Shown: piece after piece, positions 27,627-35,644 of the stretch | How the letters are laid out: every line of letters begins with the position of its first letter | How positions within the stretch are numbered: the stretch's first letter is position 1 | Origin: Actinoallomurus purpureus | GTDB taxonomy: Bacteria > Actinomycetota > Actinomycetes > Streptosporangiales > Streptosporangiaceae | Reading direction: 5' to 3' | DNA length: 64,000 bases | Assembly: GCF_024055795.1 (NCBI RefSeq) | Contig: NZ_JAMXMY010000014.1 | Coordinates: 62,001 to 126,000 of the forward strand | The notes under the pieces: generated by a model | What the model was told of the DNA's origin: nothing | What the model saw: the letters and a program-made list of their open reading frames with translations, nothing else | Databases searched by the model: none | Position numbers and translations under genes: made by a program

Positions 27627-27639
27627 GCCCACCTCCGAG

Positions 27640-27655
27640 TTGAGCGGTCGCTTAA
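27640..27655. promoter_or_regulatory. TetR operator, downstream copy
   Basis: TTGAGCGGTCGCTTAA is a near-perfect palindrome (one mismatched pair), located just downstream of the predicted -10 and 14 bases upstream of the membrane-protein start. Its centre is 34 bases from that of the second copy. Confidence 0.7.
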
Positions 27656-27660
27656 ATCCG

Positions 27661-27689
27661 AGAATACGCCGATTTGAGCGACTGCTCAA
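27661..27689 (-). promoter_or_regulatory. Promoter and upstream TetR operator of the membrane protein-tetR operon
   Basis: On the reverse strand TTGAGC (27689-27684) and TATTCT (27666-27661) stand 17 bases apart. The -35 lies inside TTGAGCGACTGCTCAA (27674-27689), a perfect 6-4-6 palindrome matching the other copy. Occupation of both would block the promoter, so the operon should be autorepressed. Confidence 0.65.
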
Positions 27690-27785
27690 GTGGCCTGCTG
27701 ACTGCTGCCGACCGCGGCGTCGCCGTACCATCCGCCTGTCTGATCATCGGGCGATGACCACGGGACGAACTTCGCGGCCTCACCG

Positions 27786-27863
27786 GAGGGATGCGCAGCC
27801 GGGCCGCGCGGCCCTGGCCGTACGGCATCGCGACCAATCTGAGGGATGCGCAGCCGGGCCGCG
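27786..27863. repeat. 23-base direct repeat and sigma-gene fragment
   Basis: A 23-base sequence (starting GAGGGATGCGCAGCCGGG) occurs perfectly at 27786-27808 and 27841-27863. Between the copies, 27815-27840 matches 25 of 26 bases of the sigma-factor gene at 28159-28184, the codons for LYGIATNL. It appears to be a duplicated scrap of the neighbouring or a related sigma gene. Confidence 0.7.
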
Positions 27864-27927
27864 GACCAATAGCCGGGTGACCCTGCCCCCCGCCTTGGAG
27901 GTTCGCGATGACGCGAATGAGCTCGAC

Positions 27928-28527
27928 ATGATCAGCCATGTCAATGAACAGGTCGCCACCGATGACGAGATCGTCACGTGGTCCCTCCGGGATCCCGAGG
28001 TGTTCGCGACGTTGTACGACCGGCACGCCCCGGCGATCCATCGCTACATCGCCCGCCGGCTCGGTCCGGATCTGGCCGACGACCTGATGGCGGAGACGTT
28101 CCTGCTGGCCTTCCGGCAGCGGGCGCGCTACGACACCGCCCGTACCGACGCCCGGCCGTGGCTGTACGGCATCGCGACCAATCTCATTGGCCGGCATCGG
28201 CGCGCCGAAGGGCGTTTCTGGCGGGCGATCGCCCGCAGCGGCACCGATGCCGCGACGGAGTCACTCGCGGAACGAGCGGCGGACCGGGTGAGCGCCCAGA
28301 TGTCCCTGCCAGCACTGACGGCGGCCCTGGCCCGCCTCAGTAAAAGCCAGCGTGACGTGCTGCTGCTGACCGCGGAGGCCGGCCTGTCACCGGTAGAGAT
28401 CGCGGACGCCCTGGGGGTTCCCAAGGGCACGGTGCACTCGAGGCTGGGCCGGGCGCGAAGAAAGATGCGCGAGGCGCTCGGCGGAATCGACCCCCTGGAC
28501 CCGCGAGAGGACGCAATCGATGAATAG
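27928..28527 (+). CDS. RNA polymerase ECF-type sigma factor
   Basis: Region 2 reads DPEVFATLYDRHAPAIHRYIARRLG and DLMAETFLLAFRQRARYDTARTDARPWLYGIATN. Region 4 reads LPALTAALARLSKSQRDVLLLTAEAGLSPVEIADALGVPKGTVHSRLGRARRKMREAL. I prefer the ATG at 27928 (199 residues), as the sequence upstream is degenerate. The stop overlaps the next gene by eight bases. This sigma plus CU044_5270-type membrane-protein pair is common in Streptosporangiales, and the second protein probably acts as a regulator of the sigma factor. Confidence 0.88.
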   Translation: MISHVNEQVATDDEIVTWSLRDPEVFATLYDRHAPAIHRYIARRLGPDLADDLMAETFLLAFRQRARYDTARTDARPWLYGIATNLIGRHRRAEGRFWRAIARSGTDAATESLAERAADRVSAQMSLPALTAALARLSKSQRDVLLLTAEAGLSPVEIADALGVPKGTVHSRLGRARRKMREALGGIDPLDPREDAIDE

Positions 28528-29482
28528 CCTCAAGCAGATGCTGCCCGAGGTGGCGCCGCCCTCACGAGAGGCGTTGCTGGAGGGACGCGGCAGGCTGGTG
28601 GCGGAGGCCCGCGACGAAGCCGCGAGTGCCGGAAGGTCACGGCTTCTCAAGCGCCGGATCAACCCCTGGACGGCTCTGACCGCGGGCCTGGTCGCCGGGA
28701 CGCTCGGGGTCGGTGCCGCTCTCGCCGTCCAGATCGGAGGCGACCACCGTCCGCCCGAGAGAGTACGGCTCGTCAGCGCCGCCGAGGTGCTCAGCCGCGC
28801 CTCGGCGGTCGCCGGTGCCGACGGCGCCGCGCGGCATGGACGGTACTTCCACTACCGGTGGCAGGAGATCTCGCTGCCCGACGAGAAATCGCGGCACGTG
28901 CTCGGCAGCGGCGAGAGCTGGGTTCCGGCCGGCGGCAACGGCAGAGGCCTCCAGCGGATGCAGCCGTGCACCGAGGGGAACGCACCCGACTGCGATGTCG
29001 TCCTGAATTACAAGGACGGCGCCACCGACCGAGAAGGGTTCACCGGCCCGAGATCACCGAAGTACCTTCGCGACCTGGCCACCGACCCTGATGCGTTGCT
29101 GGCTCGGATCAGGCGCACCGCCAAGGGCGACGGTACGGCGGACGACCGAGCGTGGCGCGAGATCACCGATCTCATCACGGAGTCCGTCGGCACCGAGCCG
29201 AAACTGCGGGCCGCGCTGTTCGCGGCGGCGGCGAAGATCCCCGGAGTCGTCGCGGACATGAACACCAAGGACGCCATCGGGCGACCGGGGATCGCCATCT
29301 CGAGGCCGGGCAGGTCGCCCCAGCAGATCATCTTCGACCGCGGCTACCGGCTGATCGGCGACCGTACCTTGGCCGTCGGTAAGGGCGGCCCTGAGCCCGG
29401 CACCGTACTGTCCGCCTACGTCCTGGTGAACGAGGACGTCGTCGACCGACTGCCCGCGCCGCGGCCGGGACTCGTCCGCTGA
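28520..29482 (+). CDS. CU044_5270-family membrane protein, sigma-factor partner
   Basis: The 320-residue protein has a cytoplasmic N-terminus (about 1-45, starting MNSLKQMLPEVAPPSREALL), a membrane helix (ALTAGLVAGTLGVGAALAVQ) and a large extracytoplasmic domain with RYFHYRWQEIS, SGESWVPAGG, YLRDLATDPDALLARIRR, ALFAAAAKIPGV and FDRGYRLIGD. The pattern is that of CU044_5270 proteins found after ECF sigma genes. By position it should regulate or sense for the sigma factor. Confidence 0.85.
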   Translation: MNSLKQMLPEVAPPSREALLEGRGRLVAEARDEAASAGRSRLLKRRINPWTALTAGLVAGTLGVGAALAVQIGGDHRPPERVRLVSAAEVLSRASAVAGADGAARHGRYFHYRWQEISLPDEKSRHVLGSGESWVPAGGNGRGLQRMQPCTEGNAPDCDVVLNYKDGATDREGFTGPRSPKYLRDLATDPDALLARIRRTAKGDGTADDRAWREITDLITESVGTEPKLRAALFAAAAKIPGVVADMNTKDAIGRPGIAISRPGRSPQQIIFDRGYRLIGDRTLAVGKGGPEPGTVLSAYVLVNEDVVDRLPAPRPGLVR

Positions 29483-29486
29483 CCAA

Positions 29487-29520
29487 GGGCGCCCGCCGGG
29501 TCCGGCCCCGGCGGGCGCCC
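29487..29520 (+). terminator. GC-rich terminator hairpin
   Basis: GGGCGCCCGCCGGG and its complement form a stem around a short loop a few bases after the CU044_5270 gene. It lies between converging genes and may serve both. Confidence 0.7.
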
Positions 29521-29564
29521 GTGGCGCTGGGGCCATCGATCCGCCGGTTCGTCGGCGCCGCAGG

Positions 29565-30122
29565 CTAGGGGCGGGCCAGTTGCCAGAGCGCCCCTGAAAG
29601 CCACAAGATCACAATGAGGGAGAAAAGCGTCCCGCCGGCGAGTGGCAACGCCCAGCCGGGAAGGCGGCGGCTGCGGACAAGAAGCACTTTGGCGGCGAAT
29701 GCGCCGTAGAAGAAACCGCCGGCTATGGAGTGCAGGGCGACCCGGGCACTGTACGTCTGTACTCCGTACGCCGTGATGCAGTGGTAGGCAATGGGCAGGG
29801 AGAGTACGAACAGAACGGCTCCGCCGATGCGATGGGTGAGCGGCACCTGGCGGGGGGCGGCTCCGGCACCGGGTAGCCGTCGGTACATCCACAGCGCCAA
29901 TATCAGCTGGAAGAGCGCCAGGCACAGCAGGGCGGTGCCGAGTTCGGCCTTGAGAATGTTCGCGTCGTTGCCGCGGCGTCCGAACAGGCTGCTGTCGTAA
30001 TTCGGCGTGTGTATCCGGCCGAATGCGTACAGGGCCCCCGCCACGACGAGCGCGAGCCCGGCGGCTGCCGTCAGCCGCAGCCTGACCGGCCGGTTCGACG
30101 TCCTTGTTCCGCTCCCAGTCAT
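29565..30122 (-). CDS. DUF6529-like membrane protein
   Basis: The 185-residue protein has five hydrophobic segments (LTAAAGLALVVAGALYAFG, GTALLCLALFQLILALWMY, IGGAVLFVLSLPIAYHCIT, FFYGAFAAKVLLV, LPLAGGTLFSLIVILWLSG). HCITAYGVQTYSARVALHSIAGG and RRLPGWALPLAGG resemble the DUF6529 family, a heme/cytochrome b-like four-to-five-helix protein; the histidines in the third and fourth helices could bind heme. AAGGGA precedes the ATG. Confidence 0.75.
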   Translation of the reverse strand: MTGSGTRTSNRPVRLRLTAAAGLALVVAGALYAFGRIHTPNYDSSLFGRRGNDANILKAELGTALLCLALFQLILALWMYRRLPGAGAAPRQVPLTHRIGGAVLFVLSLPIAYHCITAYGVQTYSARVALHSIAGGFFYGAFAAKVLLVRSRRLPGWALPLAGGTLFSLIVILWLSGALWQLARP

Positions 30123-30229
30123 CTGATCCCTTCGTCTCCTCGGCCGTCAGCGATGATCTTGCCGAGTTCGGCGTCGTGGACCGCGAGGCTGAGGCTCACC
30201 CATGGCTTCCCGGGGCGAGCCGCGCGATG

Positions 30230-30757
30230 TCAGCTGCAGGTGAACTTCTCGCGAGGACTGTTCACGTAATTCGACGCTGATCCGGCCTGATGGGTGACGA
30301 TGGTCAGCCAGGTGTCGGTGATGAATTCGTGCTGGGTCGAGTGCGTAGGGCATCTGTAGGACGGATTCAGTGCGATTCCCGGTCGGCAGGTCTTCCAGCC
30401 GGAGTCCGCCCATTCGCCCTTCTGTACCCACTGGCTGGAATAGGGGACCCACATCTGCAGGCGCGATTGGAGATGGCAGTAGACGGGAGCCGGGGCGGTG
30501 CACCTGGTTATCTGGGCCTGCCCATGGACGTACCTGTCCCTGGTGTGCAGTACGAAGGGCTTATGGGCGCTGAACCAGCAGCCCTCCACCGCTTTCGCGG
30601 TGGTCGAGTCCGTGCCGGCGAATCCCTGCTCAGGGCCCGGTTGCGGGGTCGGTTCGTCCGGGTGGGGGATCGGTGTTCCGGGAGCGTACGCCGTCCCGGC
30701 GAGGATGCAGGCGAGTGCGATCACGACTGGTCCCATCGAGGTTCTGGCGAGAGCCAT
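30230..30757 (-). CDS. Secreted hypothetical protein
   Basis: A signal peptide (GPVVIALACILAGTAYA) is followed by a proline-rich segment and a domain of about 120 residues with six cysteines, which suggests disulphides (GCWFSAHKPFVLHTRDRYVH, YCHLQSRLQMWVPYSSQW, WKTCRPG, YRCPTHSTQHEF). AAAGGGA precedes the ATG at 30757 (175 residues). No family was recognised; the small, cysteine-rich exported form suits a surface or extracellular protein. Confidence 0.7.
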   Translation of the reverse strand: MALARTSMGPVVIALACILAGTAYAPGTPIPHPDEPTPQPGPEQGFAGTDSTTAKAVEGCWFSAHKPFVLHTRDRYVHGQAQITRCTAPAPVYCHLQSRLQMWVPYSSQWVQKGEWADSGWKTCRPGIALNPSYRCPTHSTQHEFITDTWLTIVTHQAGSASNYVNSPREKFTCS

Positions 30758-31081
30758 TCGGTCCCTTTCGTAGGCGTCGTCTGCAACGAGGTGGTTCGGC
30801 ACCGGTCCCGCGTGGCCAGACTAAAGTCCTGTCGCATGACCTGGAAGGTCACATCGCCGGTACGAAGAGGAAATAAATTATTCTGGTGGCGCGAATGTCG
30901 TTGAATATGGGATTGGCGATGATTTGCCGCAGTAGGGAATTGCGCGGTGAATCGGTGCGCGGTCAGGGCGTACGGAGGATCTGGGCCTGGTACTCCAGTG
31001 ACACTTCGTGATCTTGGTTCGGTCGCCGAACCTTACGCAGGAGGGGAGGCGCCTCCACCGGCGCGTGCGAAAGGCCGCCGG
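30758..31081. other. Intergenic region with transposase-tail remnant
   Basis: The 324 bases hold no gene. Bases 30994-31018 are an exact 25-base copy of 31539-31563, the end of the transposase tail at 31535-31780. Confidence 0.5.
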
Positions 31082-31513
31082 TCACCCGGGGCGGTGTGGC
31101 GTAGATGCGGCCGGAGGCGGAGCGAGCACCTCGGCGATCAATTGGGTGTCGGTGTACTCGGTGATCTCGGCGACCTTGCCGTCGCGCATCACGAAGACCC
31201 AGCAGTAACGGTTCGGGTAGTCACGGCCTGATCTCGTGACGCTGTGATTGCGGCCTTCGACGACGACCACATCATTGTCGGCCACGAAGCGTTCGGCGCT
31301 GACGACGTTACGGCCGCCGAGCTGTTCCGCGAGCGGGCGGAGCAGTTCCTCCAGCACGGCACGCTTCCCCTCGTAGGTGCGTGACCACGCGGTCTGCCCG
31401 ATGATCGTCCAGCGGACGTCGTCGGCCAGCGCGTCGAGGAACGGCCGCCCGTTCCCTTTCGCGGTCTCGGCGAAGACCCCCTGCAAAAACGCCTTGTTGC
31501 TGACCTCGGACAC
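31082..31513 (-). CDS. SnoaL-like / NTF2-fold protein
   Basis: The 143-residue protein reads FAETAKGNGRPFLDALADDVRWTIIG, then AERFVADNDVVVVEGRN and YCWVFVMRDGKVAEITEYTDT, the standard pattern of SnoaL-like polyketide-cyclase/ketosteroid-isomerase folds. AGGAGG lies eight bases before the GTG. The gene is bracketed by two copies of a 25-base transposase-tail sequence (30994 and 31539). Confidence 0.88.
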   Translation of the reverse strand: MSEVSNKAFLQGVFAETAKGNGRPFLDALADDVRWTIIGQTAWSRTYEGKRAVLEELLRPLAEQLGGRNVVSAERFVADNDVVVVEGRNHSVTRSGRDYPNRYCWVFVMRDGKVAEITEYTDTQLIAEVLAPPPAASTPHRPG

Positions 31514-31534
31514 CTGGCATACCTCCTGATCGGA

Positions 31535-31780
31535 CTAATCCAGTGACACTTCGTGATCTTGGTGGTTCGGGTGGCATGAGAACGGCCACCGCGTGATCAT
31601 CCAGTGTTTGTGCAGACAGCTGAAGATCGCGTGGTGGCCGTTGGCCGTAGCGTAGCCCCGGCCTGTGGCGGGCGCAGTGGCCGCAGGCTTGAGTCGTGCT
31701 CGGGCGATGTAGTCCTCGACGTGGTGGTCGATGTCGGCCAGTGCGCGTCGTAGTTGGGGTGGAGCTTGGGGCAGGTCGGC
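31535..31780 (-). pseudogene. Transposase C-terminal fragment
   Basis: The reverse strand is open for 81 codons and ends with TANGHHAIFSCLHKHWMIT, then RWPFSCHPNHQDHEVSLD and a stop. This matches the typical C-terminus of an actinobacterial transposase. No start or catalytic region is present. It abuts an IS630-like fragment on the other strand at about 31777. Confidence 0.65.
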
Positions 31781-31983
31781 TGCGGTCGAAGCTCCTGCGC
31801 CGCGGCGACTTCACCTCCCGTGAGCACCTCGAAGCCCAGATCACCGAGTTCACCATCCGGCACAACGAGACCGCGCATCCGTACAAGTGGAGCTACGACG
31901 CCGATGCCGACCACGCCCGCTACCTCGAACGCCACCCCGGCAGCAGAACCTCGCCCAGGCCGCATGACCGCGACACGGCCTAA
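31777..31983 (+). pseudogene. IS630-like transposase C-terminal fragment
   Basis: The fragment reads LRRGDFTSREHLEAQITEFT, IRHNETAHPYKWSYD, the usual C-terminal block of IS630-family transposases (FxxRxxLxxxIxxFxxxxNxxAxPFxW). No DDE residues remain. Its last four bases overlap the stop of the acetyltransferase gene on the other strand. Confidence 0.65.
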
Positions 31984-32504
31984 CCACGAACCAGTAAGGA
32001 ACTGCTGAGGGGCTGCACCAGGTCACGCTGATACCAGGTGCCTTGCTTACCGCCGAGGTCGGCCGGGTCTGCCGGGCCAACCGGGACGAACCCGGCCTTG
32101 GTCAGCACCTTCTGGGACGCGGCGTTGTCGTGGGAGGTGGCCGCCCGCAGCGTGCGCAGCCCGTGCCGCGCCGCCGCAATCCGGCATAGCTCCCGGACAG
32201 ACTTGGTCGCCACGCCGCGGCCGGCGACCTGCTGCGCGACCCGGTAGCCGAGTCTGGCAGTGCCGTCATTGAGGTCGTACAGGTTGAACCGGCCCAGAAC
32301 CGAGCCGTCATCAGCGACGAGCACGTAGAAGGCACAGATGCCGGCCTCCTGCTCGGCCAGCAAGGCACTGTGCCGCTCGGTGAACCGATCGTAGAACTCA
32401 TCACCGCGGTCAGAGACCGAGGCGGCGAAGTAGACGCGGTTGGCCAGCTCGAAGGCCAGGACCGCCGGGGCATGGCCGGCTCGCAGGCGCTCCAACTCTG
32501 GCAC
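31980..32504 (-). CDS. GNAT-family N-acetyltransferase
   Basis: The 174-residue protein has LAFELANRVYFAASVSDRGD at the front, FYVLVADDGSVLGRFNLYDL, LGYRVAQQVAGRGVATKSVRELC (acetyl-CoA loop) and LRAATSHDNAASQKVLTKAGF. The order is that of RimJ/RimL-like acetyltransferases. The start is the GTG at 32504. The last dozen residues (QPLSSSLLVRG) are encoded by a repeat that has a second copy 653 bases away, so the native C-terminus may have been altered. Confidence 0.88.
   Translation of the reverse strand: MPELERLRAGHAPAVLAFELANRVYFAASVSDRGDEFYDRFTERHSALLAEQEAGICAFYVLVADDGSVLGRFNLYDLNDGTARLGYRVAQQVAGRGVATKSVRELCRIAAARHGLRTLRAATSHDNAASQKVLTKAGFVPVGPADPADLGGKQGTWYQRDLVQPLSSSLLVRG
31981..32021. repeat. 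41-base repeat, copy A
   Basis: TAACCACGAACCAGTAAGGA and the next 21 bases match copy B at 32634-32674 in 36 of 41 positions, same orientation. The two copies flank the acetyltransferase gene. Copy A forms the 3' end of that gene. Confidence 0.65.
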
Positions 32505-32566
32505 AGCACGACTTTATCCAGATGACGCGCGGAGGTCGCCTGAGTTTCCGCCGGGTCAGGTCGGGC

Positions 32567-32674
32567 CTGGTGCAGCCCCGCACAAATCCCTTACCGGTTC
32601 CTCGTCAGACTGCCGTATGGCTGCAACTCGGTGTAACCACGGACCAGTAAGGAATTACTGCGGGGCTGCACTAG
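32567..32674. repeat. Inverted-repeat element (MITE-like) with 41-base repeat copy B
   Basis: CTGGTGCAGCCCCGCACAAA at 32567 onward is the imperfect inverse of the end of 32634-32674 (CTAGTGCAGCCCCGCAGTAA read from the reverse strand). The two arms, about 38 bases each, enclose about 30 bases. It looks like a non-autonomous insertion element or a pair of IS ends. Confidence 0.5.
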
Positions 32675-33234
32675 CGAGCCTTCAGGCGGACGACGGGCAC
32701 CAGGCGTGCCTTCCTCATGCCGTACCTCTCGTCGAGTGAGGCACTCTTGAGGAGCCGAGCCGCCACCTTGGACTGCTCGGCCTCACCGATCACCGGGAAG
32801 ACGTCGGCGTCCAGCTGCCGTTGCGTCGCGCCGTCGCGGACCTGCTCGCGGAGCCGGCGCGCTTTCTCGGCGTCCGCCTCTCCGTCGCCGACCACCGAGA
32901 CGGCCGTACGCTCGATGCCCTCCTCGATCTCCAGCGTGACGCTCGTGGCGCTGCGCACGTCGCGCACCCATCCTGGTTCGGACGCACGGGCGGGCACGAG
33001 CAGGACGAAGTCGTCACCGTCGCGCAGGTAATCGACGAAGGGGGGATCGAGCTCAGGGACCTGGCCGATCCGGGTGAGCCGCGCATAGGGCATCCCTCCG
33101 AACCGGTGGAGCACCACCCGCCCGCGGGAGACCCGGAAGACCGCCACATTCGCCGCGCCGATGACATGGACCAGGACGGCGTCCAAGACGTACGTCACGA
33201 GCACTCGCCCCCATCGAAGGTGCCGTGCATCCAC
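32671..33234 (-). CDS. Nitroreductase/deazaflavin-dependent (DUF385-like) family protein
   Basis: The 187-residue protein has ANVAVFRVSRGRVVLHRFGG and PYARLTRIGQ, then PGWVRDVRSATSVTLEIEEG near the middle, a spacing similar to small split-barrel F420-dependent (DDN/DUF385) proteins. The C-terminal half, with RRLREQVRDG and VFPVIGEAEQSKVAARLLKS, also resembles that family. The start is uncertain: GTG at 33234, or the GTGs at 33204 and 33198. The last bases reach into the inverted-repeat element. Confidence 0.55.
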   Translation of the reverse strand: MDARHLRWGRVLVTYVLDAVLVHVIGAANVAVFRVSRGRVVLHRFGGMPYARLTRIGQVPELDPPFVDYLRDGDDFVLLVPARASEPGWVRDVRSATSVTLEIEEGIERTAVSVVGDGEADAEKARRLREQVRDGATQRQLDADVFPVIGEAEQSKVAARLLKSASLDERYGMRKARLVPVVRLKAR

Positions 33235-33299
33235 CCAGCACCTTAATCCGGCAGGCCTTCAGAAGCTCGTCGGTTGGGAGGAACCCGAGCATGGGGAGG

Positions 33300-33788
33300 T
33301 CAGTTCTCCGGAAGGGGACCGATCAGCTCGATGCCGTACTCGGCCCCCAGTGCCCGGAGCTTCTCGGGCGTCACTGCGTCCACCTCGATGGCGCGGTGTA
33401 CGTCGCGGAAGAACCCCTCGGACCCGCCGGGGATCATCATCGTCAGCTTGCGCCCGCCCTCGGGTCCCGCGCGCAGGCCGTGCACCAGCCCGCCGGGCAC
33501 GAACACCACCCCTCCGGCGTCGGCCGGCAACCACTCGCCGGCGACGTAGAAGTCGTAGTGGCCGTCGAGGATGTACCAGAGTTCGGCGACGTCGTGCCGG
33601 TGCAGGGGAGTGGCGAAGCCGGGCGCGTCCACACCCTCGATCAGTCCGAGGCCGCCGCCGGTCGACTCGGCGGACGCCTTGAGCCGCATGACGGAGCCCT
33701 CGGGCGCCGCCCCCATCGCTCCCTCGCCCGCGGCGAGGACGTACGGGCGGAGGGTCCGACTCGTCGCCCCGTTTCCCTCAACGGCCAT
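33300..33788 (-). CDS. Cupin-domain protein
   Basis: The 162 residues contain the cupin motifs FATPLHRHDVAELWYILDGHYDFYV and VVFVPGGLVHGLRAGPEG with the metal-binding His-x-His and later His. The ATG at 33788 begins the conserved part; the frame further upstream has no Shine-Dalgarno sequence. Such single-domain cupins are often dioxygenase- or isomerase-like; the substrate is unknown. Confidence 0.85.
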   Translation of the reverse strand: MAVEGNGATSRTLRPYVLAAGEGAMGAAPEGSVMRLKASAESTGGGLGLIEGVDAPGFATPLHRHDVAELWYILDGHYDFYVAGEWLPADAGGVVFVPGGLVHGLRAGPEGGRKLTMMIPGGSEGFFRDVHRAIEVDAVTPEKLRALGAEYGIELIGPLPEN

Positions 33789-33983
33789 GGTCAGGCGCCC
33801 GCGAGCTGGACCGTGGCCACGCGGTGGTGGCGCGGGGAGGTCAGACCAGAAGTCATATGACGGTATGTCCGCATAGGACGATCTTGGCACGACCCGACCG
33901 TTATCTGATCTTGGGATGGGCGGCGAACGCTCGGACGCGGAGTCGGCGGGCGACGTCTTGCCCCCTGGGTATCGCCGGTGTCC

Positions 33984-34133
33984 TTATGAAGGCATCGCCT
34001 TGGCGTGCTCGCAAACGTCCCCGAGAAGCTGCCGCTCCTCGTCGGTGGACGGGTTCACCGTCACGCCCGCCCGCGCCAGCAGGCTCGAGGTGTTGACGGC
34101 GCCTACGGCCGTTGACGGCCGTACGCCGCGTGC
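33984..34133 (-). pseudogene. Short gene remnant
   Basis: Within the 345-base gap the reverse strand reads TAVGAVNTSSLLARAGVTVN and PSTDEERQLLGDVCEHAKAMPS, then TAA. It looks like a protein tail, but there is no start codon before the next in-frame stop. The rest of the gap shows nothing. Confidence 0.3.
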
Positions 34134-35081
34134 TCATCCAACGGTCAGCACGATCTTGCCTTTGACCCGGCCGGTCTCACTGAGCTCGTGCGCCTTCGCC
34201 GCGGCCTCCAGGGGCAGGACCTGGTCGACGACGACGCGCAGGGCACCGCCTTCGACCAGGTCGGTGACCTCGCGCAGGTCGTCGCCGGACGGGGTGAAGC
34301 CGAACTCGACGTGGCGCAGGCCGCGGGCGCGGGCGAGGTCGCGGGTTTCGGCCCGGTCGGGACCGGTGCCGCGTACGTCGAGAAGGACGCCGTCCGGGGT
34401 GAGGACCCGTAGCGACCGGGGTCCGTACTCGCCGCTGATCGGGTCGAGGACCACGTCGACGTCGCGAACGGCGGTCGTGAAGTCGGTGGCGGTGTAGTCG
34501 ATCAGCTCGTCCGCGCCGAGCTCGCGCAGGAAGGCATGCTTGTCACGGCGGGCGGTGCCGATGACGTACGCGCCGCGCGCTTTCGCGATCTGCACCGCCA
34601 GGTGCCCGACGCCACCGGCCGCGGCGTGCACGAGGACGCGCTGCCCGGCGCGGACGCCGGCGACGCGGACGAGGGGCTGCCAGGCGGTGAGCGCGGCGGT
34701 CGGCAGTGCGGCGGCGTGGACGAGGTCCAGGCTCGGTGGGGCGGGCGCGAGGGCCTGTTCGGGGGCGACGGCGTATTCGGCGTAGGTGCCGCTGGGCGAC
34801 AGCACCGCGCCGTACACCTGGTCGCCGAGCCGGAATCGCTCCACTCGATCGCCGACGGCCTCGACGGTTCCGGCCAGGTCGAGCCCGAGGGTGAAGGGCG
34901 GTTCGCCGAATCGGCCCACGATCCCGGCGCGCCTCTTCCAGTCGGCGGGATTGACACCGGCGGCGCGGACCCGGACGAGAACGTCCTGCGGGCCGGGAAC
35001 GGGCCGGTCGGTCTCGACGACCTCCAGGACCTCCGGGCCGCCGAAGGCCTGCTGGCTGATCGCGCGCATGCGGGTGCTCAT
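34134..35081 (-). CDS. Zinc-independent NADPH:quinone oxidoreductase-like (medium-chain) protein
   Basis: The 315-residue protein reads AISQQAFGGPEVLEVVETDRP, AGVNPADWKRRAG, LGLDLAGTVEAVGDRV and QRVLVHAAAGGVGHLAVQIAKARGAYVIGTA, the standard NADP-dependent quinone oxidoreductase pattern, and lacks zinc ligands. GGAGGAG precedes the ATG. It is divergent from an HxlR-type regulator with a conserved cysteine, a frequent pair in which the regulator senses quinones or electrophiles. Confidence 0.92.
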   Translation of the reverse strand: MSTRMRAISQQAFGGPEVLEVVETDRPVPGPQDVLVRVRAAGVNPADWKRRAGIVGRFGEPPFTLGLDLAGTVEAVGDRVERFRLGDQVYGAVLSPSGTYAEYAVAPEQALAPAPPSLDLVHAAALPTAALTAWQPLVRVAGVRAGQRVLVHAAAGGVGHLAVQIAKARGAYVIGTARRDKHAFLRELGADELIDYTATDFTTAVRDVDVVLDPISGEYGPRSLRVLTPDGVLLDVRGTGPDRAETRDLARARGLRHVEFGFTPSGDDLREVTDLVEGGALRVVVDQVLPLEAAAKAHELSETGRVKGKIVLTVG

Positions 35082-35140
35082 CTGGTCGTTCTCCTCCTCG
35101 GGACGGCCGTTCCGGCCGTGATCTCATCGTGGAGGAGGGC

Positions 35141-35183
35141 GGTACCTGTTGTGAAGTAGGCACCTGTTCGATATATAGGTACC
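35141..35183. promoter_or_regulatory. HxlR operator region
   Basis: GGTACCT (35141-35147), AGGCACCT (35157-35164) and AGGTACC (35177-35183) form a set of direct and inverted GGTACC boxes upstream of the regulator and in front of the divergent oxidoreductase. This is the kind of site bound by quinone-sensing HxlR regulators. Confidence 0.55.
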
Positions 35184-35185
35184 CC

Positions 35186-35599
35186 ATGGATACCGCTTCT
35201 CCGGCCGGGACCGGCCTGCGCTTCATCTACCACCGTGACTGTCCCTCGCGGACGGTGATCGAGGTGCTGGCCAACAAGTGGGCGCTGTACGTCCTGGCCG
35301 CGCTGCGGCGTCAGGAGCAGCCCCTACGGTTCAACGAACTGCGGCGCGTCCTGGAGGGCATTACGCAGAAGATGCTGACCCAGACGCTCCGGGCACTGGA
35401 ACGCGACGGGCTGGTCAGCCGCACCGTCTACCCGACCGTTCCGCCGCGCGTTGAGTACGGCCTGACGCCGCTCGGGGTCGATGCGGGGCGACTGACCGGC
35501 GCGATCGCGGACTGGTCCATTGACCACGCACGGGAGATCCTGCAGGCCCGCCGGGAGTTCGACGACCGGGCCGCCGTAGAACCGCAGCCGGTCCGCTGA
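35186..35599 (+). CDS. HxlR-family transcriptional regulator
   Basis: The 137-residue protein has a cysteine near the N-terminus (YHRDCPSRTVIEVLANKWALYVL), then LRFNELRRVLEGITQKMLTQTLRALERDGLVSR and PPRVEYGLTPLG. The cysteine before the winged helix is the redox switch in QorR/YodB-type members. The ATG at 35186 fits the family; upstream codons from 35129 would cover the operator. It should control the divergent quinone oxidoreductase gene. Confidence 0.92.
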   Translation: MDTASPAGTGLRFIYHRDCPSRTVIEVLANKWALYVLAALRRQEQPLRFNELRRVLEGITQKMLTQTLRALERDGLVSRTVYPTVPPRVEYGLTPLGVDAGRLTGAIADWSIDHAREILQARREFDDRAAVEPQPVR

Positions 35600-35644
35600 C
35601 GCACCACCGGACCGACGGACGAGCCTGGATCCGGCGATGGGCGG

